Source: Acidobacteriaceae bacterium
GTDB taxonomy: Bacteria > Acidobacteriota > Terriglobia > Terriglobales > Acidobacteriaceae
Direction: 5' to 3'
DNA length: 9,297 nt
Assembly: GCA_025929125.1 (NCBI GenBank)
Contig: JAICMT010000034.1
Location: 1-9,297 of the forward strand
The notes under the pieces were generated by a model. That model did no database searches. It worked only from the letters and a program-made list of their open reading frames with translations, and was not told the DNA's origin. A program made the translations under genes and the position numbers. Shown in pieces: positions 1-6,915 of the stretch (the first letter of the stretch is position 1; each line of letters opens with the position of its first letter).

Positions 1-1469
1 GCGGCCTGTTGCACGGCGGCGCGGACTCTCTGGGGCATGCCGTCGGTGAAGGCGAACCAGGGGCCCTCCCAGAAGGGCTTGCCGACGACCTCCTCGCGGG
101 TGCTGCGGGCGAAGCGCAGCGCGGCGTCGTTGCAGTCCAGCAGGCGGCCATCGGGGCTGAGGATGCCGATGTATTCGAGGGTGGCGCTGTAGATGGCGCG
201 GAAGCGGGCGAGGGTGTCTTGCAGCAGATGCTCCTGGTGCGTTCGCTCGGTGATCTCGATGGTGGCGCAGGTGAGCCCGGTGATTTTTCCGGAGGCGTCG
301 CGCAGCGGCTCGACGACGAGATCGTAGACGCAGGCATTGCCGTTCACGTGCACGGTGACTTCTTCGCGCTGGGAGGCGCCGGTGGAGAGGGCGCGGTACT
401 TGATCTCTTCGATGGCCTCGGCTTCGGCGCGGTTTTCGAGAAACTCCCTCTCGCGCTTGCCCAGGATTTGTGGGGAGTCGAATTCGGGCGCCGGGTTGTA
501 GACCCAGGTGATCTTGAGATCGAGGTCCTGGTTGAAGACGGTGACCGGAGTGGGCCGGATGGCGAGCTCAAACCTCTGCTTGGTGAGCTGCAGCTCCTCG
601 TCGGTGCGCTTCAGGTCCTCGATGTCGGTGCCGGTGCCGAACCAGCGAAAGATGACGCCGTCGTCATCGCGGACAGGCGCGCCGCGCCAGAGATGCCAGC
701 GATAGTTGCCGTCGGCGGAGCGGATGCGCACCTCGACTTCGAAGATGTCTCCCTTGCGCGAGGCGGCGACCCAGGTTCTCCACGCGCCGGCCACATCTTC
801 GGGGTGGAAGGGCTTGCTCCAGTTCTGTCCCGCGGTCTCTGCGCCGGTGAGCCCGGTGAACTCGGTCCAGCGCTTGTTGAAGTAGACGTTGTCTCCGTCG
901 GGCGTACACATCCACACGATCTGGGGAACGAAGTCCACCATCATGGTCAGGAACTCTTCGGTGCTGCGCAGCCGTGTGGCCTGCTCGCCGAGGGCCTGGG
1001 CGATGCGGGTCTGGTGCTCGGCAATTTTGCGCTGCTCGGCGACGGCCTGACGGGTGAACCTGAGCTGGCCGCGGCGGTAGAGCTCCGAGAGCACGGAGAT
1101 GACGACGGCTCCGATGCAGAAGTGGATCAGGGAGAAGATGTCGGCCGGATAGGTGATGCGGAGAGTGCCCGCGGGCGCAAGCGTCCAATAGACCAGCAGC
1201 GCTGCGACGGCGCCGGTGGTCAGTCCGTACCAGACGCCGGCCCAGAGCGCGATGCCCAGCACCGTGGGATTGAAGACTACGAACGGAGGCAGCGGTCCGG
1301 TGAAGCGCGCGATGTACTCCCGCAGCATGAGTGCGAGCAACGCGGCAAGTACGCTGAGCAGAGCTTTGACGGGAACCGATGCGATCGCTCGCGCAAACCG
1401 ATTCTGCGGTTGCGGGTGCAGGGCCGGCGAAACTTCAGAAGCGGGAATGCCAGTGGGGATCGTGCTCAC
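1..1469 (-). CDS. Membrane-anchored multi-PAS sensor protein, probable histidine kinase (partial, C-terminus off the left edge)
   Basis: Reading the minus strand from a GTG at 1469 gives an open frame of 489 codons that leaves the window with no stop. The start has GGGAG (1477-1481) 7 nt upstream, and an in-frame TGA lies about 20 codons before it. Residues about 30-130 hold four hydrophobic segments resembling the DUF4118 sensor module of KdpD-like kinases. A charged helix (about 130-168) leads to PAS1 (about 169-290), with PQIVWMCTPDG, the PAS_3-type WSKPFHPED and FGTGTDIEDLKR. PAS2 (about 291-410) has VFNQDLDLKITWVYNPAPEF, a form often seen in HWE-type histidine kinases, and ends in IEITERT. 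PAS3 starts near residue 421 (RFRAIYSATLEYIGILSPDG) and is cut. The expected role is inner-membrane signal sensing. The output domain (kinase, GGDEF or other) is outside the window, so 'kinase' is an inference. Confidence 0.88.
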   Translation of the reverse strand, partial: MSTIPTGIPASEVSPALHPQPQNRFARAIASVPVKALLSVLAALLALMLREYIARFTGPLPPFVVFNPTVLGIALWAGVWYGLTTGAVAALLVYWTLAPAGTLRITYPADIFSLIHFCIGAVVISVLSELYRRGQLRFTRQAVAEQRKIAEHQTRIAQALGEQATRLRSTEEFLTMMVDFVPQIVWMCTPDGDNVYFNKRWTEFTGLTGAETAGQNWSKPFHPEDVAGAWRTWVAASRKGDIFEVEVRIRSADGNYRWHLWRGAPVRDDDGVIFRWFGTGTDIEDLKRTDEELQLTKQRFELAIRPTPVTVFNQDLDLKITWVYNPAPEFDSPQILGKREREFLENRAEAEAIEEIKYRALSTGASQREEVTVHVNGNACVYDLVVEPLRDASGKITGLTCATIEITERTHQEHLLQDTLARFRAIYSATLEYIGILSPDGRLLDCNDAALRFARSTREEVVGKPFWEGPWFAFTDGMPQRVRAAVQQA

Positions 1470-1619
1470 CCGGCGACTCCCGGATGGAGTTGCGATTCAC
1501 GCAGCGATGGGTGGGAGGCGAGCGACAGGCGGAGAAGGCGCGCCGGGCTCAGGGTTGGCGTCGCGCTGCATCGCTGCGAGTGGGATCTCAGGCTTAAGGG
1601 CACGGGTTCGCTGTCCGCC

Positions 1620-1625
1620 ATTCTA
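1620..1625 (-). promoter_or_regulatory. Candidate -10 box for the PAS sensor gene
   Basis: Read on the minus strand this is TAGAAT, 5 of 6 to the -10 consensus. No convincing -35 lies 16-18 bp upstream. If used, the 5' leader would be about 140 nt. It is the best -10 match I see in the 276-bp divergent region upstream of this gene. Confidence 0.25.
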
Positions 1626-1673
1626 GTCCAGCCGGGAGGAAGATTCGGAAGAAAGAACTGCCGGGGATGCGGA

Positions 1674-1703
1674 TGTACATCGCGCCCGGGTGGAGATTAA
1701 ACT
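1674..1703 (+). promoter_or_regulatory. Candidate promoter for the DUF2277 gene
   Basis: TGTACA (1674-1679) and TAAACT (1698-1703) each match 4 of 6 consensus sigma-70 bases and are 18 bp apart. Transcription would start near 1710, giving a leader of about 36 nt that contains the GGAGG at 1731-1735. The match is weak and untested. Confidence 0.3.
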
Positions 1704-1734
1704 CAGGCGGAGACGCGGAGAAACTCACGCGGAG
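1699..1734 (+). repeat. Short direct repeat, AAACTCAGGCGGAG / AAACTCACGCGGAG
   Basis: Two 14-bp copies at 1699-1712 and 1721-1734 match at 13 of 14 positions, offset by 22 bp, with a further GACGCGGAG between them. The second copy runs into the ribosome binding site of the DUF2277 gene. Purine-rich CGCGGAGA-type strings like this are often dispersed in intergenic DNA of environmental bacteria, so this may be one copy of a genome-wide repeat. Confidence 0.55.
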
Positions 1735-1745
1735 GACCCTCTAGC

Positions 1746-2027
1746 ATGTGCCGCAATATTAGAACGCTCTTTAACTTCGATCCGCCGGCCACTGAGCGCG
1801 AGGTGCAGGACGCCGCGCTGCAGTTTGTGCGCAAGATCTCGGGCTTCAATAAGCCGTCGCAGGCGAACCAAGCGGCCTTTGACGCGGCGATTGCCGAGGT
1901 GGCTGCGGCTTCGATGCGGCTGCTGAACGAGCTGGAGACCTCGGCTACGCCGAAGAACCGCGAAGAAGAGGCGGCGAAGGCGCGGGCCCGCTCCGCCGAA
2001 CGGTTCGGGACAACGCCCGCGGCGTAG
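1746..2027 (+). CDS. DUF2277 family protein
   Basis: This small protein of 93 residues is intact. The N-terminus MCRNIRTLFNFDPPAT, the central LQFVRKISGFNKPSQANQAAF and the C-terminal EAAKARARSAERFG are characteristic of DUF2277 proteins, which are about this long. The family's function is unknown. The sequence looks soluble and mostly helical, with a charged C-terminal helix and no signal peptide or membrane segment. The ATG has GGAGG (1731-1735) 10 nt upstream. It is divergent from the PAS sensor gene and converges on mutS2, with only 3 bp between the two stop codons, so there is no room for a separate terminator. The family assignment is firm and the role is open. Confidence 0.93.
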   Translation: MCRNIRTLFNFDPPATEREVQDAALQFVRKISGFNKPSQANQAAFDAAIAEVAAASMRLLNELETSATPKNREEEAAKARARSAERFGTTPAA

Positions 2028-2030
2028 GCG

Positions 2031-4568
2031 CTATTGGCGCAGCTCGACTTCAGTAGCACCCTGGCCGCCCTGGTTGTGGGGCGGCTCGGTGACGGCGACG
2101 ACATGAGGATGGTTGCGCAGGTACTCGCGCAAGGTGCGGCGCAGCACGCCCATGCCAGTGCCATGCACGATGCGTACGCGCGGCAGACCGGCGAGGAAGG
2201 CGCGATCGAGGTAGCGGGACACTTCGTCGTGCGCCTCATCGGCGGTGCGGCCGATGACGTTCAGCTCCATGGGGATGGCGTCGTTTTCGGAGACGGTCTG
2301 GATGGTGACACCGCCGCGGCGGCGAGCGGCTTCGAGTGGCGTGGCCGCGGCTGAGGCGGATGTGACCTCGGCGATGTCGGCGAGGGGAACGCGCATCTTC
2401 ATGACGCCCATGGAAACCTCGAAGTTGGTGGGGTCGAGGACGCGCTCCACGCGGGCTTCGCGGCCCAGGCTTTTGAGGCGGACGGTCGCGCCGGGTTTGA
2501 GTTCGACCCCACCCGTGACGCTTTGCGCCACGAATGGGGCACCCGGCTTGTTGGAGGGGTTTTGGGCGGAGTCGGACTTGTCGGCGCGGGTGGTGTGGGC
2601 GACGACGGTTTGGTTGAACTGCTCGGAGAACTCGCGGCGCATGCGGGCCATGCGGGTGGCGGAGTCGCGGGCGAATTTGCGTGAGGCGGCCTTGTCCTCG
2701 ATGGCGCGCTCGGTTTCGCGGAGCTGCTCGGCGAAGTCTTCGAGCAGCGCGTTGAGCTTGGCCTCGAGCTCGCGGGTGCGGGCCTTCTGTTCGGCGCGGC
2801 CTTCTTTTTCGAGCCGCTCGCGCTCGCGCTGGAGCTCGCCTTCGCGGATCTGCATGCGCGCGCGCTCGTCGGAGGCTGCGGCGAGCTGGGCGTGGAGCTG
2901 ATCGAGCAGCTCGCCGATCTCCTGCGTCTGAGTGGTCAACTGCGCGCGGGCTGCGGCGACGATCTGAGGCTGCAACCCGAGCCGCGCGGCGATGTTGAGT
3001 CCCGCGGACGCGCCGGGCACGCCGAGGCGCAGCTCATAGGTCGGCGAGAGCGTCGCCTGATCGAAGCCCACGGCGGCGTTGAGCACGGTGGCGTCCTCAT
3101 GCGGCGGCGAGGCGGCGTAGACCTTCATGGCGGTGAGGTGGGTGGTGATGCAGGTCCACGCGCCGAGATGGAGGAACTGTCCGGCGATGGCGACGGCGAG
3201 CGCCGCGCCTTCGTCTGGATCGGTGGCGGAGCCGAGCTCATCCAGCAGCACCAGGGAGTCGCGGGTGGCGCGCTGCGCGATGCGGTTCACATTGACGACG
3301 TGCGCGGAGAAGCTGGAGAGATTGGACTCGATGGATTGCGCGTCGCCGATGTCGGCGTAGATGGCGTCGAGCAGTGGCAGCGTGGCGGATTCCGCCGGGA
3401 CGGGGAGTCCCGCTTGCGCCATCAGGGCCAACAGGCCGGTGGTCTTCAGCGAGACGGTTTTGCCGCCGGTGTTGGGGCCGCTGATGACGAGCTGACGCGC
3501 GTTCTGCTCCAGCGCAAGCGAGATGGGGACCGGAGTTCCGCCGCTGCGGCGCAGGCGCAGTTCCAGCAGCGGATGGCGCGCCGCGCGGAGGTCGAGACGA
3601 TCGGCAAAGACGGGGCGCACGCAGCGGAGCTGGTTCGAGAAGGACGCGCGGGCGAAGTGGGATTCGACTTCGGCCAGCACCTGCGCGCCGGTTTCGATGG
3701 CATCGGCGTGCTCGCCCAAGGTGCGGGTCATGGCGATCAGAATGCGGCGCACCTCGCGCTGCTCTTCATCGAGCAGGCGCTGGAGCTCGTTGTTCTGCTC
3801 GATGGTTTCGAGCGGCTCGATGAAGACAGTCTGGCCGGAGGAGGAGGAGCCGTGGATGACGCCGGGAACGCGGCGGCGCAGCTCGGCCTTGACGGGGATG
3901 ACGAAGCGCTCGCCGCGGACGGTGATCAGCTCATCCTGCGCGGAGCCTTCGGCCGTGAGCGCGCGCAGGGAGCGGCGCAGGCCCTCCTCGATGGTTTTGT
4001 GCTGGCGCTCCATGGCGCGGCGGATGCGGCGCAGCTCGTGGCTGGCGTCGTCGGAAAGGGTGCCGTCGGGCAGGATCTTGCCGCGCAGTGCGGAGAGCAG
4101 GGGCGCGAACTCGTGCTCGAGGACGGGCGCGGAGAGCGCGGCGATGGCGGGCAGGTCGCTGGTGCGGGAGGCGTGGGCGTTGTCGCCCTGCAGCAGCGTG
4201 CGCCAGGCGGCGAGCCGCTCCGCGACGTGCAGCAGGCGGTTGATCTGGACGCCTTCGAGCGCGAAGCCTTCGACGCGGGTTTCACGCAGCAGCTCGGCGG
4301 GATCGAAGAGGCCGTGGAACTCGAAGGCGCCGCCGCCGGTGAGGAGGCCGCGGATCTCCGCGGTGCGCTGCTGCTGCTGCTCGATCCAAGTGCGATCGGC
4401 GCTGGGCTCCAACTGGAGGGTCCAAGCGCGGCCCAGCGGCGAGTGCGTCAGCCCGGCGATGTGCTCGCGGAGGCGCGGCCACTCGAGTGCGGCTGAGCTG
4501 GACTCGGCCAGCGCGCCGGGAATATCAGTGTGGTGCAGTGCGATCTCTTCTGTAAGTTCTTCAGGCAT
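2031..4568 (-). CDS. mutS2: Endonuclease MutS2 (MutS-like ATPase with C-terminal Smr domain)
   Basis: The protein has 845 residues, somewhat longer than the usual 780-800. It has no mismatch-recognition domain at the N-terminus, as expected for MutS2. Core motifs are Walker A GPNTGGKT (364-371), the following DIGDAQSIESNLSSFSAHV, Walker B LLDE (D443, E444) with SATDPDEG, and the ITTHL switch. A long charged coiled coil covers about 540-660, a small beta domain about 690-735, and the Smr domain about 767-845 with HGTGMG (802-807). The first Smr motif is LNVIG (769-773) rather than the usual LDLRG. MutS2 proteins are linked to suppression of recombination, and in some bacteria to rescue of collided ribosomes; which applies here cannot be told. 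The ATG at 4568 is the first possible start, because an in-frame TAG lies six codons upstream. AGAGGA sits just before it, at unusually short spacing. Confidence 0.97.
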   Translation of the reverse strand: MPEELTEEIALHHTDIPGALAESSSAALEWPRLREHIAGLTHSPLGRAWTLQLEPSADRTWIEQQQQRTAEIRGLLTGGGAFEFHGLFDPAELLRETRVEGFALEGVQINRLLHVAERLAAWRTLLQGDNAHASRTSDLPAIAALSAPVLEHEFAPLLSALRGKILPDGTLSDDASHELRRIRRAMERQHKTIEEGLRRSLRALTAEGSAQDELITVRGERFVIPVKAELRRRVPGVIHGSSSSGQTVFIEPLETIEQNNELQRLLDEEQREVRRILIAMTRTLGEHADAIETGAQVLAEVESHFARASFSNQLRCVRPVFADRLDLRAARHPLLELRLRRSGGTPVPISLALEQNARQLVISGPNTGGKTVSLKTTGLLALMAQAGLPVPAESATLPLLDAIYADIGDAQSIESNLSSFSAHVVNVNRIAQRATRDSLVLLDELGSATDPDEGAALAVAIAGQFLHLGAWTCITTHLTAMKVYAASPPHEDATVLNAAVGFDQATLSPTYELRLGVPGASAGLNIAARLGLQPQIVAAARAQLTTQTQEIGELLDQLHAQLAAASDERARMQIREGELQRERERLEKEGRAEQKARTRELEAKLNALLEDFAEQLRETERAIEDKAASRKFARDSATRMARMRREFSEQFNQTVVAHTTRADKSDSAQNPSNKPGAPFVAQSVTGGVELKPGATVRLKSLGREARVERVLDPTNFEVSMGVMKMRVPLADIAEVTSASAAATPLEAARRRGGVTIQTVSENDAIPMELNVIGRTADEAHDEVSRYLDRAFLAGLPRVRIVHGTGMGVLRRTLREYLRNHPHVVAVTEPPHNQGGQGATEVELRQ

Positions 4569-4616
4569 GGTCCTCTGGAAATGCTACGCGCATTGGCTGC
4601 TTCCTTCCGCGTGCGG

Positions 4617-4637
4617 GCCGTACACAAAGCGTACGGC
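4617..4637. repeat. Perfect 7-bp inverted repeat in the mutS2 / zinc-ribbon intergenic region
   Basis: GCCGTAC (4617-4623) and GTACGGC (4631-4637) are exact reverse complements around a 7-nt spacer. The repeat sits in the 146-bp region between two divergent genes, about 50 bp before the mutS2 ATG and 78 bp before the zinc-ribbon ATG. There is no T-run after it on either strand, so it does not look like an intrinsic terminator. It could be an operator or a leader hairpin. Confidence 0.5.
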
Positions 4638-4714
4638 GGTGGGAACCGGGCCGGGCTGCGCTGCGTATGGATGGGTGTAGATTGTTGGTGCGCCGTGCGC
4701 TGGAGGTTGAAGCG

Positions 4715-5293
4715 ATGACTTGTCCAAGTTGTTCCGCTCCCGTGGAAGGCCAGTTCTGCTCGCGATGCGGGGCGCGCGTGCAGCCTCCGGTCGGCTACCA
4801 GTACCAGCCGGCGGCGCCGCAGCCCCACGCCGGTTACGTGCAGCCTGCGCCACCCTACGCGTATCCGCCGGTGCCCTATGTGCCGCGGGTCCACAGTCAC
4901 TTGAAGACGCTGGGTATCCTGTGGTGTGTTTACGGCGGATACCGCGTGCTGACCGGCATCGCCGCGTCGCTGTTTCTGTTGGGCATGTCGCGAAATCATT
5001 TCTTCGATCAGTTCAGCACCGACCGGCCATTCCCGTTCGCCTTCATGGCGCCAATGATGGGCAGCCTGGCAGTGGTGGTGCTGGTGCTGGTGATCTTCAG
5101 CGCGTCGCTTGCGTTCTTTACCGGCTTCTCGCTGCTGCAGCGCAAGAGCTGGGGACGCACGCTGGCGATTGTGGCCGCGGTGCTCTCGCTGATCAAGATT
5201 CCGTTCGGCACCGGCCTGGGGATTTACACCCTGTGGGTGCTGATGCCGGGGCAGTCGCGCGCGGAATACGAGGTGCTGGCCGACCACAGCTAG
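4715..5293 (+). CDS. Zinc-ribbon membrane protein of unknown function
   Basis: The protein has 192 residues. The start is set by GGAGG (4702-4706), 8 nt before the ATG; an in-frame ATG at 4667 has no such site and adds an unlikely N-terminus. Residues 1-22 form a zinc ribbon with C3-x2-C6 and C15-x2-C18. A Pro/Tyr/Gln-rich linker follows (about 24-58). Four hydrophobic segments come next: about 64-90, 111-141, and two between about 148 and 178. The last part, from SWGRTLAIVAAVLSL to GIYTLWVLMPG, resembles the end of many small bacterial membrane proteins with no known function. The ribbon and linker are probably cytoplasmic. The gene is divergent from mutS2 and starts a run of four same-strand genes. 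No enzymatic motif is visible. Confidence 0.88.
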   Translation: MTCPSCSAPVEGQFCSRCGARVQPPVGYQYQPAAPQPHAGYVQPAPPYAYPPVPYVPRVHSHLKTLGILWCVYGGYRVLTGIAASLFLLGMSRNHFFDQFSTDRPFPFAFMAPMMGSLAVVVLVLVIFSASLAFFTGFSLLQRKSWGRTLAIVAAVLSLIKIPFGTGLGIYTLWVLMPGQSRAEYEVLADHS

Positions 5294-5422
5294 ACCGTTC
5301 GGAACCGCGGCCCGGAAGAGCGGCGGCGCTGCAACTTTTGCTAATGCCGATACTCCAATCTGAGGTCACTCGTGCGCCGAGCAGGCGAATCCAGCACGAG
5401 GCCTGCACGAATCAGGAGAAGA

Positions 5423-5884
5423 ATGGCAGCAGTGCAGCGGTCCGGTATCTCGCAGCGTTGGTTTCTGGTTCCACTCAGACTGCTCATCGGGTTCGGCTTT
5501 GCGGCGCATGGATATGCGAAGCTGATGCGCGGTCCAGACAACTTTGCGTCCGCGCTGAGTGCGCTCCACGTGCCCGCTCCGCACATCATGGCGTGGATCA
5601 CGACGCTGGTGGAGCTGCTGGGCGGGGCGGCGATTTTTATTGGAGCGTTTGTGGCGCTGGTGAGCATCCCGCTGGCGGTGACGCTGTTGACCGCGATGTT
5701 GACGGTGCATCTGCGCTACGGCTTCTCGTCGATCAAGCTGCTCAGTGTGACCGCTGCAGGGGCGAAGTTCGGGCCGCCAGGATATGAGCTCGATCTGCTG
5801 TACATTGCCGGGTTGTTTGCGCTGGCAGTGGCGGGGGCGACTCCGCTGTCGGTGGATGCGTACCGGGGCGGCGGACGGCGTTGA
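5423..5884 (+). CDS. DoxX family membrane protein
   Basis: The protein has 153 residues and four predicted membrane segments (about 13-31, 52-72, 76-96 and 122-142). The N-terminal RLLIGFGFAAHGYAKLMRG followed by the helix pair ELLGGAAIFIGAFVALVSIPLAV is typical of the DoxX/DoxD-like family. These are small inner-membrane proteins, some tied to redox or thiol stress, most without a defined activity. The ATG at 5423 has AGGAG at 5414-5418, at short spacing. A GTG at 5372 would add 17 Arg-rich residues that do not look like family sequence. It lies 129 bp after the zinc-ribbon gene and 39 bp before the next one, so co-transcription is possible but unproven. Confidence 0.9.
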   Translation: MAAVQRSGISQRWFLVPLRLLIGFGFAAHGYAKLMRGPDNFASALSALHVPAPHIMAWITTLVELLGGAAIFIGAFVALVSIPLAVTLLTAMLTVHLRYGFSSIKLLSVTAAGAKFGPPGYELDLLYIAGLFALAVAGATPLSVDAYRGGGRR

Positions 5885-5910
5885 TCGGGTTTCCAGATCT
5901 GTCTGCGTTA

Positions 5911-5916
5911 TATACT
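5911..5916 (+). promoter_or_regulatory. Candidate -10 box of a leaderless promoter (TATACT)
   Basis: TATACT matches 5 of 6 -10 consensus bases and ends 7 nt before the ATG at 5924, which has no Shine-Dalgarno sequence. The expected transcription start would fall at or next to the ATG. No good -35 is at the right distance: TTGATC at 5881 is 24 bp away, and TTTCCA at 5890 is 15 bp away. Confidence 0.45.
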
Positions 5917-5923
5917 TCGCGCA

Positions 5924-6277
5924 ATGAATCCAGATTACCTGTGGGTTACGGAGGGACTTCAGCTGATCGCAATGCTCGGTGTCATGCCCCTATTGGCTCT
6001 GGCAATCGGGTATGTGGCCTGGCGGGGCAAGTCGCCGTTCTTCAAGTCAGGGCGCTACAGGATCATTGGCCTGGCTTCGCTGATTGCCTCTCTCCTGCTG
6101 TTCGGACTGGCGCATTGGATCGATGCCGATGTAAGAAGCGCGGAGTATTTCGTAGAACTGGGAGTTTTCGTGCTTAGCGTTGTCCTGTTTGGAGTAGCGA
6201 TAGGGTGTGGATTCGGTGAGTTCTTGCGTATGTGGAGATGGCATCGCCGGACTAAGCTCCAAGGTTACAGCCAATAA
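5924..6277 (+). CDS. Small membrane protein of unknown function
   Basis: I do not recognise this 117-residue protein. It has three predicted membrane helices (about 10-33, 47-65 and 75-99) and a basic C-terminal tail, RMWRWHRRTK, which by the positive-inside rule should be cytoplasmic. No catalytic motif or cysteine pair is evident. No Shine-Dalgarno sequence precedes the ATG; instead TATACT (5911-5916) ends 7 nt upstream, as in a leaderless transcript. The coding frame is supported by the hydrophobic pattern and the lack of a better overlapping gene. It has lower GC and fewer GC-ending codons than its neighbours, which could reflect weaker expression or more recent acquisition. Confidence 0.75.
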   Translation: MNPDYLWVTEGLQLIAMLGVMPLLALAIGYVAWRGKSPFFKSGRYRIIGLASLIASLLLFGLAHWIDADVRSAEYFVELGVFVLSVVLFGVAIGCGFGEFLRMWRWHRRTKLQGYSQ

Positions 6278-6366
6278 AGTGTGAGTTTCTCCGGCACAGT
6301 TAAGCTAAGATTCTCTCGCCGCACAAAGATTCTGCTTCGCTGCCGCTCGAGGAGAGTTCTCGTCCT

Positions 6367-6909
6367 ATGCGCATCCCCGTCCTTTTGTCCGCTGTTTTGC
6401 TGGCTACTTCCATCGCTGCTTCTGCCGAGGGCAAGAATCCTGCCGATTACCCGCTGCGGATTCACATCTTCGGCCGCAGCCAGACCACCTTCTACCATAA
6501 CCGGGTGGAGGACGAAGCCAAAGGCGATGGCCGCGCGAATCTGTTTGAGAGCGGTATGCCGCACGCGGTCGACTTCAGCTACGACTGTGATGAGAAGATC
6601 CGTGCTTCGTTCGGATACGAGACGTATCCGGCGAAGTGGAAGAAGCCGGGCCGCGAGCTGGTGGTGCTGATGCCGGTGTTCGGCAAGAGCAACAGCTACT
6701 TCACCTGCGACCTCAAGACGGACGTGAAGACGTTCGCGTATGCGACCGGAAATGGGCGCATGAATGAGGAGCCGGTGGATCAGTTCAAGGCGTGGATGGT
6801 GAAGCACGACTACGACCCGGAGCACGGCAAGGAGACGCCCACCAATCTCCGTGTGGATCCGGCCAGTGGCAGAGAGGCGCAGCCGCAGCAGCCCCAGCCG
6901 CAGCGATAG
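6367..6909 (+). CDS. Exported protein of unknown function
   Basis: The protein has 180 residues and a clear Sec signal peptide: MR, a hydrophobic core (residues 3-17) and an ASA cleavage site, with cleavage predicted after A20. The mature part has no membrane segment and looks mostly beta, with RIHIFGRSQTTFYHN (31-45) and RELVVLMPVFGKSNSYFTC (96-114). C74 (YDCDE) and C114 (FTCDL) are the only cysteines and could form a disulfide outside the cytoplasm. The C-terminus ends in a Gln/Pro tail, QPQQPQPQR. I recognise no family. GAGGAGAG (6349-6356) lies 10 nt before the ATG. It converges on hemB with 6 bp between stop codons. No membrane anchor or lipobox is seen, so it is probably periplasmic. 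Confidence 0.85.
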   Translation: MRIPVLLSAVLLATSIAASAEGKNPADYPLRIHIFGRSQTTFYHNRVEDEAKGDGRANLFESGMPHAVDFSYDCDEKIRASFGYETYPAKWKKPGRELVVLMPVFGKSNSYFTCDLKTDVKTFAYATGNGRMNEEPVDQFKAWMVKHDYDPEHGKETPTNLRVDPASGREAQPQQPQPQR

Positions 6910-6915
6910 CGTGGC

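Noticed and set aside
9..1700. Plus-strand open frame of 563 codons
   Set aside because: It is antisense to the PAS sensor, whose minus-strand frame has clear PAS motifs. The product is low-complexity Gly/Ala/Glu/Asp-rich, as expected from the opposite strand of a high-GC gene.
2892..4496. Plus-strand open frame of 534 codons
   Set aside because: It lies wholly within mutS2 on the opposite strand. The composition is Gly/Ala/Glu/Asp-rich with no domain; it is a GC-bias shadow.
3523..4680. Plus-strand open frame of 385 codons over the mutS2 start
   Set aside because: It is Arg/Ser-rich, has no family motifs, and overlaps the well-supported mutS2 gene.
4448..5287. Minus-strand open frame of 279 codons
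   Set aside because: It is antisense to the zinc-ribbon gene and overlaps the mutS2 start; its His/Arg/Gln-rich product has no recognisable domain.
5294..5345. Possible terminator after the zinc-ribbon gene (GC-rich stretch followed by CTTTTG)
   Set aside because: The only stem I can draw is about 4 bp with a long loop, and the T-run is just four bases; too weak to call.
4720..5787. Plus-strand open frame of 355 codons across the zinc-ribbon and DoxX genes
   Set aside because: It is out of frame with both recognised proteins and lacks their zinc-ribbon and membrane-helix patterns.
6265..6825. Minus-strand open frame of 186 codons
   Set aside because: It is antisense to the exported-protein gene, which has a clear signal peptide and ribosome binding site on the plus strand.
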